A stretch of DNA of 64,000 nt from Neobacillus terrae (GTDB taxonomy: Bacteria > Bacillota > Bacilli > Bacillales > Cytobacillaceae): contig NZ_JAAOEO010000007.1 in assembly GCF_011393025.1 (NCBI RefSeq), positions 124,001-188,000 of the forward strand, in the 5' to 3' direction. Below, one piece after another: positions 43,443-51,538 of the stretch. The notes beneath the pieces were generated by a model, which searched no databases, was not told the DNA's origin, and saw only the letters and a list, made by a program, of their open reading frames with translations. The position numbers and the translations under genes are program-made. Each line of letters begins with the position of its first letter. Position 1 is the first letter of the stretch.

Positions 43443-43662
43443 AACAGTCCTCCTCAATATATTGTTTAACCATCTTATTATTTTAAAAAATCACTCGGTA
43501 TATCCCGAGGATTCGTGCTAATTTTAATTAAAGTAAAAGGGCATTAGTCCACGAAGGATTAAGCCTCTTTTTTGTTGGACTAAAGGAGCAGCATTGGCTT
43601 AAGAAGGGATTTATCATTTAATTATAGAAATAAGTAGAAAAAATTTATTTTAAGGAGAACTT

Positions 43663-44223
43663 ATGAAATTAGTTCATGTATTTGGACCTCAAGCGGTTGG
43701 TAAAATGACAGTTGGGCAGGAATTAGCGAAAATAACGGATTTGAAACTTTTTCATAACCATATGACGATTGACTTGGTTAGTCATTTTTTTGATTACAGT
43801 ACAAAAGAAGGAAAAAGATTAGTCCAATTATTTCGTCAGGAGATTTTTGAAGAGGTATCAAAGAGTAATTTGTATGGAATGATCTTCACTTATGTCTGGA
43901 TGTTTGATATGGAATCGGATTGGAATTATGTTAAGCAGCTCTCCCAGCTTTTTGAGTCCGGAGGAGGCACTGTTTACTATGTAGAACTTGAGGCTGAATT
44001 AGAAGAGAGGCTGGAGAGAAATAAAAGTTCAAATAGACTTGAACACAAGCCTAAAAAAAGAGATATTGAATGGTCTGAAAATGATATAAAACGTACGATG
44101 GAGAAACATAGATTGAATTCTTTAGAAGGTGAAATTACATTTTCAAATTATATAAAGATTAACAATACAAGCTTGAGTGCAGTTGAAGTAGCTAAAATGA
44201 TTAAAGATAGATTTCATTTATGA
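43663..44223 (+). CDS. P-loop kinase-like protein (shikimate kinase-like)
   Basis: This 186-residue nucleotide-binding protein has a Walker A motif GPQAVGKMT near the start, HNHMTIDLV, an aromatic IFTYVWMFDMESDW strand region and a lid-like RLERNKSSNRL. It looks like the AAA/shikimate kinase-like proteins common in Bacilli, which probably phosphorylate a small molecule or antibiotic. The substrate is unknown. It stands alone, with AAGGAGA upstream and a weak hairpin (44292-44317) downstream. Confidence 0.75.
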   Translation: MKLVHVFGPQAVGKMTVGQELAKITDLKLFHNHMTIDLVSHFFDYSTKEGKRLVQLFRQEIFEEVSKSNLYGMIFTYVWMFDMESDWNYVKQLSQLFESGGGTVYYVELEAELEERLERNKSSNRLEHKPKKRDIEWSENDIKRTMEKHRLNSLEGEITFSNYIKINNTSLSAVEVAKMIKDRFHL

Positions 44224-44405
44224 TTTTTGAGTTGCCTGCAGATTATTCTTACCTGAGATGCAGCCAATACCAGTCATAATATTTTTATGTAAGGGCCGGT
44301 TGGTAATAAACCGGTCTTAAGTCATTCGCTTTTAATAAGTAACAAATTAAAATCAATGATTTTGGTTATATTAAAGTGAAAAATAAAAAGGTGGAAAGCT
44401 TGTTT

Positions 44406-44675
44406 ATGGATAATTTGCAAACATTTCATTTTAAAATGGAGAATGACGAAGGTGAGTTAGTTGTAAAAGGAGAAATTAACGGAGAAGCTGAAATCCCGTT
44501 TCATGATGATCTAAAATTTAAAGCGATTATAGCTTTATTAAATTCTATTGATAAAAAAAACTTCAAAGATGCAGGGAATATTCATATATTTGACGATTAC
44601 ATAAGTGAAATAGAAGGAACCATCAATGAGTTAAAAGCACATGAACATTTTCAGGGAAAAAACAATCAGAGTTAG
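44406..44675 (+). CDS. Hypothetical protein
   Basis: I do not recognise a family. The 89-residue acidic protein has beta-like segments (FHFKMENDEGELVVKGEI) then helices ending in LKAHEHFQGKNNQS. I place the start at ATG 44406, 11 bases after AAGGTGG; the frame also allows GTG 44376. It is a single gene followed by a terminator. Confidence 0.55.
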   Translation: MDNLQTFHFKMENDEGELVVKGEINGEAEIPFHDDLKFKAIIALLNSIDKKNFKDAGNIHIFDDYISEIEGTINELKAHEHFQGKNNQS

Positions 44676-44676
44676 A

Positions 44677-44720
44677 AAAGGTGTCATCCCCACACGGGGG
44701 AGGCATCATTTTTATTTAGC
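44677..44720 (+). terminator. Terminator-like hairpin
   Basis: GTGTCATCCCC and GGGGGAGGCATC pair imperfectly around ACAC, followed by ATTTTTATTT. It separates the small hypothetical gene from the amidase. Confidence 0.55.
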
Positions 44721-44824
44721 TAATTTCACATCTTTTCTGATATCTTTCTAGTCCCGAAGGAGTTATAATTATCTAATAGTTTAAGAATAACTAAATATTT
44801 AAATAAGTTAGTGGAGGATAATAA

Positions 44825-46297
44825 ATGAACTTACCTGCAGGGATTGGGACTTTACAGCTTGAAGAAGCCACGATTGCTCAAATTCATGAAGCTTTTAAAA
44901 CAGGGAAGCTTACTTCAGTTCAACTAGTGCAAATGTATTTAGATAGAATTGAAGCATATGATAAGAACGGTCCGAAGATTAATTCCATTTTAGCAATTAA
45001 TCCTGATGCTTTAAAAATAGCAGCGGAAATGGATGTAGCTCGTGGAAAGGAAGTACAAGGCCCTTTATTCGGAATTCCAGTACTTTTAAAAGATAATATT
45101 GAAACAAAAGATAATATGCCAACAACAGCTGGTACGATTGCTTTAAAAGATAACTATGCAAATGAGGATTCATGGGTTGCTAAAAAACTCCGCGAAGCGG
45201 GCGCTATTATTTTAGGAAAAGCGAACATGAGTGAATGGGCGTATTTTATGGCAGATGGCGCTCCAAGCGGATATAGCGGGCTTGGCGGACAGGTTTTATG
45301 CCCATATGGACCGGAGACGTTCGAAGCGGGAACGGTTGGCGGATCAAGTTCTGGATCAGGTGCAAGTATTGCCTCAAACTTTGCATCAGTCGCAATAGGC
45401 ACTGAAACATCTGGATCTATTCTTAGCCCTGCTAGTGCTAACTCCATTGTTGGAATCAAGCCGACAGTCGGATTAATCAGCCGCTCTGGCATTATTCCGC
45501 TTTCAGAGAGCCAGGATACTGCGGGTCCAATGGCGAGAACTGTTTCAGATGCAGCCATTACACTGGGAGTTTTGACGGGTGTCGATCCTACAGATTCAAT
45601 CACAGCAGAAAGTGAAGGAAAAGCACTTACAGATTATACAAAGTACCTTAATTTGGACGGCTTAAAGGGAGCCCGTATTGGGGTTGATTATAACTTTTTC
45701 TATGGAACAGATGAAGAAAAAGCGGAGCTAAAACAAATCATTCAGGAACAAATCGAAGTAATGAAATCACTGGGTGCAAGTGTTGAAGAGGTAACCATAC
45801 CAAAACATGAATTATCAGCAGACGTTTTATTTTATGAATTTAAGCATAATGTAAATGACTACCTGAAAAAGACCCCGGAAACTGTAAAGGTTAAAACGCT
45901 TGAAGATGTGATTAAATTTAATGAAGAAGATCCGGATGTGAGAATGAAATTCGGACAGGCATTATTAGTAGAGTCACAGAATAAGAGTGAAAGTCTTGAT
46001 GATCCAAACTACCATGAGCAGCGTGCGAACGATATTAAATATTCCAGGGAGCTTGGTATTGATCAGGTAATGGCGGAAAATAATCTCGATGCCCTTTTAT
46101 TCGTAAATAACTTTGGTGCAGCATTACCGGCTAAAGCAGGTTATCCATCCATCACGGTTCCTGCAGGCTATACCAATTCGGGAATGCCGGTAGGAGTTAC
46201 CTTCTCCGCAAAGGCATATAGCGAGCCAAAACTAATCGAACTTGCTTATTCCTATGAGCATCATACAAAAAAGCGCGCAGCACCAACCTTAAGGTAA
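44825..46297 (+). CDS. Amidase (amidase-signature family)
   Basis: This 490-residue cytoplasmic amidase hydrolyses an amide to acid and ammonia. The Ser-cisSer-Lys triad is complete: K89 in PVLLKDNIETKD, S175 in VGGSSSGSGAS and S198 in GTETSGSILSP. GIKPTVGLISRSG and the GPMARTVSDAA segment follow. The length is normal and the gene is intact with AGTGGAGGA upstream. The substrate is unknown. The last 40 percent, including the terminator, is duplicated at 58193-58972. Confidence 0.92.
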   Translation: MNLPAGIGTLQLEEATIAQIHEAFKTGKLTSVQLVQMYLDRIEAYDKNGPKINSILAINPDALKIAAEMDVARGKEVQGPLFGIPVLLKDNIETKDNMPTTAGTIALKDNYANEDSWVAKKLREAGAIILGKANMSEWAYFMADGAPSGYSGLGGQVLCPYGPETFEAGTVGGSSSGSGASIASNFASVAIGTETSGSILSPASANSIVGIKPTVGLISRSGIIPLSESQDTAGPMARTVSDAAITLGVLTGVDPTDSITAESEGKALTDYTKYLNLDGLKGARIGVDYNFFYGTDEEKAELKQIIQEQIEVMKSLGASVEEVTIPKHELSADVLFYEFKHNVNDYLKKTPETVKVKTLEDVIKFNEEDPDVRMKFGQALLVESQNKSESLDDPNYHEQRANDIKYSRELGIDQVMAENNLDALLFVNNFGAALPAKAGYPSITVPAGYTNSGMPVGVTFSAKAYSEPKLIELAYSYEHHTKKRAAPTLR

Positions 46298-46314
46298 TTT
46301 TTTGTAAAATGAAT

Positions 46315-46361
46315 CCCAAGGGGACAATCGAGACATTCGTCTCTATTTGTCTCCTTTTTCT
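46315..46361 (+). terminator. Terminator of the amidase gene
   Basis: GGGGACAA and TTTGTCTCC form an outer stem enclosing GAGAC-ATTC-GTCTC, followed by TTTTTCTT. A diverged copy lies after the truncated amidase at 58927. Confidence 0.8.
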
Positions 46362-46412
46362 TAAAGGAAAGGCTTTGTTAAACTCCCTCAGTTTAATTCG
46401 ACTTTCTCCCGA

Positions 46413-46471
46413 ATACTCGCTTTCCGCGGGCGGGCGGTGACCCTCCTCCTCGTACACATGTCTGTGGGTCC
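46413..46471 (-). repeat. Partial Bacillus-type GC-rich repeat
   Basis: CGCTTTCCGCGGGCGG (from 46418) is the exact reverse complement of a segment within the repeat at 9631-9676. The copy is inverted, truncated and degenerate. It lies in the 954-base gene-free gap 46298-47251. Confidence 0.65.
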
Positions 46472-46533
46472 AGTAACCACCTTGAATTTGTGAATAAGGA
46501 GGGTATAATCCTATAGGAAATCTCAATAAAATT

Positions 46534-46574
46534 AAAAAGGGGTTCGGAATAAATCATTCCGAACCCCTTTTTTC
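46534..46574. terminator. Strong bidirectional terminator
   Basis: AAAAAGGGGTTCGGAAT and ATTCCGAACCCCTTTTT form a perfect 17-pair stem with a five-base loop. No gene ends directly at it, so it may insulate the Yhf-type cluster. Confidence 0.85.
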
Positions 46575-47038
46575 GACAAACTGAAATGACCATAATAGGG
46601 CATTATTTGAAAAACAAATAATATTCGAATGCATTCTTACATATCTCATTTCATTCTTATACCTTATTTTAAGATTCTTCAAGGAAATTGACTAAAGTCT
46701 ATTCTGCAATGTAAAAAAGGATAAAGTTGCATTTAGGATAGTTAAATGGTAAAAAATAGAATTTCAGGCCATGGACTAAATTGATTTTTGTAATTCGGAG
46801 GTAGCTTCCGGTATCATCTCAACTTGCTGTAAATATCAACTAATCAAAATTTAAAACATCATTTTCTATTACAACTGGTATGTAGTAGGGACGTTAATTT
46901 TATCCTGTGATTTTTCACATCTAAGATTCTACAAGCAAATTACTAAGTCCAATAGATTACTGTTTGAGCCAAGTAACTAAAATAGATATGAAATTAAATC
47001 AATTTTAAATCAGCTTGGACCAACTCTGAATTATACAT

Positions 47039-47066
47039 CTAGGTTAATAAATCTAGGTTAATAAAT
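47039..47066. repeat. 14-base tandem duplication
   Basis: CTAGGTTAATAAAT occurs twice head to tail in the AT-rich stretch upstream of yhfX. The surrounding 46575-47140 shows no gene. Confidence 0.7.
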
Positions 47067-47146
47067 ACATATGGGCATTTCTGTTTTATTAATACACTTC
47101 AAAATGAATAGCTAATAATATATTATGATATTTTTTAAAAATATAT

Positions 47147-47213
47147 TTGAAAGCGTAATCATAAAATGGTAATATAATTGATGAATATACAAAATATTGT
47201 ACTTTGTATTTTG
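47147..47213 (+). promoter_or_regulatory. Promoter, cre-like site and operator of the yhfX operon
   Basis: The -35 TTGAAA (47147) and -10 TAATAT (47170-47175) are 17 bases apart. TGAAAGCGTAATCA (47148-47161) matches the cre consensus at 13 of 14 positions and covers the -35. Downstream, ATACAAAATA (47187) with ATTGTAC, and an inverted TTTGTATTTTG, share sequence with the yhfZ upstream region. These may be YhfZ operators. Confidence 0.6.
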
Positions 47214-47251
47214 GAGATAAAAAACTTGCAGTCTATTAAGGAGGTGAAGAA

Positions 47252-48415
47252 ATGTTTCTAGATCTCACTTTGAGAAGAAATGCTAAGCTGATTGATTACT
47301 CCATCTATCTTCATCAAGCGGGATTGATTGAGCCTGACACGTATGTCATAGATTTGGATACTATAATTGAAAATGGCCGCTTGATGCTAGCAGAGGCAAA
47401 TAGGCAAAATATAGATTTATTAGTCATGTCCAAACAATACGGGAGAAATCCATTTGTGACTGCCGAATTGATGAAAGAAGGCTTCAAAGGGACGGTTGCT
47501 GTCGATTTCAGAGAAGCCAAGGTTTTATACGAAAATGGCATTCCTCTTACACATATTGGCCATCTTGTCCAGATACCTTCACATTTGGTACCAGCATTTG
47601 TTGAAATGAACCCGGAGTTTATCACTGTTTACAGTACTCAAAAAGCGAAGGAAATTAATGAAGCATGCAGGAAGCTTGGGAAGAAGCAGAAGATTTTCCT
47701 CCGGCTCGTAAATGAAGGCGATATTTTGTACCCGGCTCAATATGGAGGATTTTATTTAAAAGATTTGCAGTCTGTTGTACCTGAGATTCTTAAACTATCG
47801 AATTTAATTATTGATGGGGTTACAACATTTCCATGTTTTCTTTATGAAAAATCTAAAGGGGAAATCGTGGCAACTCCTAATGCTGAAACACTCCGAAAGG
47901 GGAAAGAAATTCTCAAGGAGCGCTTCGGTATCGACATCACGCATATGAACATGCCTTCTTCTACCTGTACTCATCTCATTGAGATGATAAAAGAAAATGG
48001 AGGCACCCAGGGCGAACCGGGACACGGGTTAATGGGGACGACCCCGATGCATGCAGTCAAGGATTTGGCCGAACGGCCGGCAATGGTATATGTCAGCGAA
48101 ATTTCACATACGATTGACGGACAGAGTTACTGCTATGGCGGGGGTCATTATCGCCGTTCCCATATGGAAAATGCGCTGGTTGGAAAAAAACTTGATTCTG
48201 CTGTAAAGGTTAGCGTGGAAATGCCAGATACGGAAAGTATCGACTATTATATCGGCCTCAACAAAGAGCTGCCGGTTGGCGATACCGTCGTCATGTCATT
48301 CCGTTCACAGGTATTTGTGACACGGAGCAATGTTGGAGTTGTCAAAGGTCTTGCAGGCGGGACACCAGAGCTTGTAGGTATTTTTGACAGCCAGGGAAAA
48401 GAGACAGGAAGGTGA
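47252..48415 (+). CDS. yhfX: YhfX-like PLP-dependent enzyme (alanine racemase-type N-terminal domain)
   Basis: This 387-residue protein has a PLP-binding TIM barrel of the alanine/amino acid racemase type. The candidate Schiff-base Lys is in LLVMSKQYGRNP, and GEPGHGLMGTTPMHA and YCYGGGHYRRSH are characteristic of YhfX. The reaction is unknown; racemisation or decarboxylation of an amino-acid-like substrate is the usual guess. It starts after AGGAGGTGA and opens the cluster, five bases before yhfW. Confidence 0.85.
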   Translation: MFLDLTLRRNAKLIDYSIYLHQAGLIEPDTYVIDLDTIIENGRLMLAEANRQNIDLLVMSKQYGRNPFVTAELMKEGFKGTVAVDFREAKVLYENGIPLTHIGHLVQIPSHLVPAFVEMNPEFITVYSTQKAKEINEACRKLGKKQKIFLRLVNEGDILYPAQYGGFYLKDLQSVVPEILKLSNLIIDGVTTFPCFLYEKSKGEIVATPNAETLRKGKEILKERFGIDITHMNMPSSTCTHLIEMIKENGGTQGEPGHGLMGTTPMHAVKDLAERPAMVYVSEISHTIDGQSYCYGGGHYRRSHMENALVGKKLDSAVKVSVEMPDTESIDYYIGLNKELPVGDTVVMSFRSQVFVTRSNVGVVKGLAGGTPELVGIFDSQGKETGR

Positions 48416-48420
48416 TTTAA

Positions 48421-49635
48421 ATGGGTAGATTTGTTGTTGTCGTCCTTGACAGCTTTGGTGTCGGTGCGATGGATGATGTACCTGAGGTGCGCCCAAGGGA
48501 TATCGGCGCCAATACCTGCAGACATATTATAGAAGCCAAGCCTGATTTGGAACTGCCCACTTTGGAAAAATTGGGTCTAATAAATGCGCTTGGCAAAGAA
48601 ATAGGCAAATTCAAGTTTTCCGAAACTGCCGTTTACGGAATATCTGACCTTATGCACGAAGGTGGGGATACTTTTTTGGGGCACCAGGAAATCATGGGTA
48701 CCATTCCAAAAAGACCGCTCATTCAGCCTTTCAATGATGTCATTGACGAGGTGTATGCAGCGCTGGTTGAAAAAGGCTATGACGTACAGTTTATTGGGAA
48801 CAATGCCAAACTGCTGCTTGTTAACGACTGTGTGACTGTCGGGGATAATCTCGAAACTGATCCGGGCAGGGTATACAATGTTACAGGCTGCCTCGATTTA
48901 ATCGATTTCAACAGCATTAAGGCTATCGGCAGAGTTGTAAGAAGTGTTGTCAAAATTTCCCGAGTAATTGCTTTCGGAGGTGAGGACGTTACAAAAGAAG
49001 ACCTAATTGCTGCTATAAGGGAAAATGAAGGAAAATACATAGGCGTCGACGCGCCTAAGTCTGGCGTTTATAAAAAGGGGTACCAGGTCATCCACCTTGG
49101 CTATGGCATTGACCCCCAGGTACAGGTACCTACCATCCTTGGTAAAATGGGCATACCGGTTGCATTGATCGGAAAGGTTGCCGACATTGTTGAGAACGAT
49201 TATGGCACAAGCATTGCCGGTGTTGAATCGGCATGGCTTTTTGAACAAACAATCGAACAGATTCAGAAAATGGAAAACGGCTATGTTTGCCTTAACATCC
49301 AGGAAACAGATCTTGCTGGCCACGCCGAAGATGTAGAACGCTATGCGGACCGCCTGAAAGTGTCGGATGCCTATCTTGCAAAATTGATTGAAAAGCTGTC
49401 TGAAGAAGATATTTTAGTCATCATGGCGGACCATGGCAATGATCCGACAATCGGCCATAGCAACCATACCCGTGAGCGGGTACCCCTGCTGATTTACAAA
49501 AAGGGGGAGTCTACTAAATATATAGGCCATCGGAAGACGATGTCCGATGTCGGGGCAACAGCGGTGGATTATTTTGCTGCTCCAAAAACGGAAAACGGGT
49601 CATCCTTTCTTCAATTGTTAAATTTAGAAAAATAA
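48421..49635 (+). CDS. yhfW: YhfW-like phosphopentomutase-family enzyme
   Basis: This 404-residue member of the alkaline-phosphatase superfamily resembles phosphopentomutase DeoB. The N-terminal metal site is VVLDSFGVGAMDDVPE, HEGGDTFLGHQEIMGT carries the phospho-acceptor Thr region, and MADHGNDPTIGHSNHTRERVP holds the C-terminal metal ligands. It likely moves a phosphate on a pentose-like intermediate. It follows yhfX with AGGAAGG overlapping that gene's end. Confidence 0.86.
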   Translation: MGRFVVVVLDSFGVGAMDDVPEVRPRDIGANTCRHIIEAKPDLELPTLEKLGLINALGKEIGKFKFSETAVYGISDLMHEGGDTFLGHQEIMGTIPKRPLIQPFNDVIDEVYAALVEKGYDVQFIGNNAKLLLVNDCVTVGDNLETDPGRVYNVTGCLDLIDFNSIKAIGRVVRSVVKISRVIAFGGEDVTKEDLIAAIRENEGKYIGVDAPKSGVYKKGYQVIHLGYGIDPQVQVPTILGKMGIPVALIGKVADIVENDYGTSIAGVESAWLFEQTIEQIQKMENGYVCLNIQETDLAGHAEDVERYADRLKVSDAYLAKLIEKLSEEDILVIMADHGNDPTIGHSNHTRERVPLLIYKKGESTKYIGHRKTMSDVGATAVDYFAAPKTENGSSFLQLLNLEK

Positions 49636-49637
49636 CA

Positions 49638-49703
49638 TTGTAAACCCTTTCTTTCATCGGTTATAATAATCGTAAAATACAAAATACAGATTATTGTACA
49701 AAT
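49638..49703 (+). promoter_or_regulatory. Promoter and candidate operator of yhfZ
   Basis: TTGTAA (49638) and TATAAT (49662-49667) are 18 bases apart. Just downstream are ATACAAAATA (49677-49686) and ATTGTAC (49693-49699), the same two words found behind the yhfX promoter. This implies a second transcription start and shared control. Confidence 0.55.
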
Positions 49704-49716
49704 AGGGGTTGTTTAT

Positions 49717-50643
49717 GTGAACGATATTATTGAACAGCTGTTCACGAAAAATGGTGCGTCTATCATCCGTATTGCCAAAACGCTCTTATCCTTTTCTCCG
49801 GGTGAACGCATACCAAATGTATCCCATTTAGCGGAGGAATTTGGCACTGGCAGGGGAACCATCCAGCAGGCTTTAAAGAGATTGGAAGAATTAGAGCTGG
49901 TGAAGTTGGAATCGCGAGGTCACCAGGGGACATATTTAACCGAAATAGACATGCTGAGGACCTGGGAAATGGTGTCCATGTATGGAATGACAGCGCTTAT
50001 GCCGCTCCCTTACTCTAAAAGGTATGAAGGACTAGCGACAGGACTTCGGCAGGTTCTTGAAAAAGCAGGGCTTCGGTTGAGCCTCGCCTATATGAGGGGA
50101 GCCAACAATCGGATCGATAACTTGCTCACAGACCGATATGATTTTGTCATCATCTCGCGGTATGCAGCTGAGCAAGCCATCAAGGAAGGGGAGCCGATTT
50201 CCATCGTGATGAATTTTGGGACGGAAACCTATGTATCCGGCCATAGCCTCGTCTTTCGGGACAAGGAAAAAGATCAGATTGAGGATGGTTTCAAAATTGG
50301 CCTCGACTTTGAATCGATTGACCAAAAGACGCTGACGGAAAAAATATGTGAGGGAAAAAATGTACAGTTCATTCCTATCCCATACTCGCAATTGTTGAAC
50401 CGGCTGCAGGCCGGAGAAATTGATGCCTGTGTCTTTAACCGGGATGAGGTGGAAGACCGGTATACTACCTTCAAACTGGTTCCAATCTCCTTTGTCGAAA
50501 GGAACAGCAACACAGAAGCTGTCATCGTAACAAAGGTGGATGATGAGAAGGTCTTCCGTAACCTGTTTTCACTGGTAGACTCAGAGCAGATTCTCCAGAT
50601 TCAGAAAGAAGTTATCGATGGAACCAGGTATCCAAGCTATTAG
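49717..50643 (+). CDS. yhfZ: YhfZ-like GntR-family regulator with substrate-binding-like domain
   Basis: This 308-residue regulator has a GntR winged helix (about 15-75, VSHLAEEFGTGRGTIQQALKRLE), then a periplasmic-binding-protein-like domain (about 95-300) as in YhfZ. It starts at GTG 49717. It probably binds the ATACAAAATA/ATTGTAC elements before itself and yhfX and senses the cluster's substrate. That is inference from the shared sites. Confidence 0.82.
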   Translation: MNDIIEQLFTKNGASIIRIAKTLLSFSPGERIPNVSHLAEEFGTGRGTIQQALKRLEELELVKLESRGHQGTYLTEIDMLRTWEMVSMYGMTALMPLPYSKRYEGLATGLRQVLEKAGLRLSLAYMRGANNRIDNLLTDRYDFVIISRYAAEQAIKEGEPISIVMNFGTETYVSGHSLVFRDKEKDQIEDGFKIGLDFESIDQKTLTEKICEGKNVQFIPIPYSQLLNRLQAGEIDACVFNRDEVEDRYTTFKLVPISFVERNSNTEAVIVTKVDDEKVFRNLFSLVDSEQILQIQKEVIDGTRYPSY

Positions 50644-50794
50644 AGCTATTCTAAGTGCTGAATCCTGAAAATATTATATACTAGCTTTCTTTGTTTTTAG
50701 TTGAATGGTGCGGATATGAGTGCCTGAAGCGAAGAGCAATAACCTTAATCCAACTTTTAAAGGAGGTGAAACCTGGTATTAGGCTAGGTGAGAA

Positions 50795-51157
50795 ATGAGC
50801 AACCAGGTAACTATGGATCAGAATTTAGCGGAACGTTTAGATTTGCTGCATGATACGAATCAAATCAGCGATGTGATTTTTTCCAAGGTTCCTTTGCTGC
50901 TTAAAAGAGTAGAGGATGAATTCGGAATCAAATTAGACGAAGAAAATGGCGGTGCCTTTATTACCCACCTTTGCATCGCGCTTCAACGGATCGAAAATGG
51001 TGAAAGCATTCAGGGAACACCTGAAGGGCTTCAGTTTTTGGCTGAAAAATATCCCGATCTGTTCTCGTTTGCTAAAAACCTTCTGGAAACAGACGAAGAA
51101 GCTGAAATTCTATATATCACACTTTATTTATGCACATTAACTGGAAAAGGGGAATGA
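50795..51157 (+). CDS. yhfY: PRD-domain protein, YhfY-like
   Basis: This 120-residue protein consists of a single PTS-regulation domain. A conserved His lies in FITHLCIALQRIENGE, and LDEENGGAFITH is typical. Free-standing PRDs of this kind occur in Yhf clusters. It may be phosphorylated by HPr or by a transport component, linking the cluster to sugar status. Two purine-rich stretches precede it (AAAGGAGGTGA and AGGTGAG). It ends two bases before yhfU. Confidence 0.75.
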   Translation: MSNQVTMDQNLAERLDLLHDTNQISDVIFSKVPLLLKRVEDEFGIKLDEENGGAFITHLCIALQRIENGESIQGTPEGLQFLAEKYPDLFSFAKNLLETDEEAEILYITLYLCTLTGKGE

Positions 51158-51159
51158 AC

Positions 51160-51528
51160 ATGCTAAGAATTGTCGTTGCAGGACTCAAAAAAGACCAAAC
51201 CGAACGCGCCGTTAAACAAGCAGGAGGTGACAAAGTAACTGTCACTGCTACATCAGATTTCGATGCCGCGAAAAAAGTGAAGGCCGGCCAGGCCGATTAT
51301 TATCTTGGCGCCTGCAATAGCGGCGGAGGAGCTGCTCTTTCCATCGCCATCGGGATCCTTGGGTATTCCAACTGTTCTACCGTTGCGAAAAACGGTGGAA
51401 AACCTGATGCCCAAACAATCGATAAATTGGTACAGGATGGGAAAATCGCTTTTGGTATGTCTGTGGAGAATATTGAAACCGCTACACCGATGATTATACA
51501 GAGTCTATTGAAGAAACATACTCTATAG
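51160..51528 (+). CDS. yhfU: DUF2620 family protein, YhfU-like
   Basis: This 122-residue protein of unknown function starts with a beta strand (MLRIVVAGLKKD) and contains the glycine-rich YYLGACNSGGGAALSIAIGI. It looks like a small Rossmann-type or EIIB-like domain. I chose ATG 51160, eight bases after AAAAGGGG; earlier in-frame starts overlap the PRD gene. Constant pairing with yhfT suggests it is a cytoplasmic partner of that membrane protein. Confidence 0.78.
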   Translation: MLRIVVAGLKKDQTERAVKQAGGDKVTVTATSDFDAAKKVKAGQADYYLGACNSGGGAALSIAIGILGYSNCSTVAKNGGKPDAQTIDKLVQDGKIAFGMSVENIETATPMIIQSLLKKHTL

Positions 51529-51538
51529 GGGTGTTATA

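Noticed and set aside
43545..43585. Terminator or attenuator (TTAGTCCA...TGGACTAA)
   Set aside because: The arms are short, the loop is large and contains the T-run, and no gene ends there.
46197..46526. 109-residue minus-strand frame
   Set aside because: It runs antisense to the amidase terminator and the decayed GC-rich repeat and has no ribosome site.
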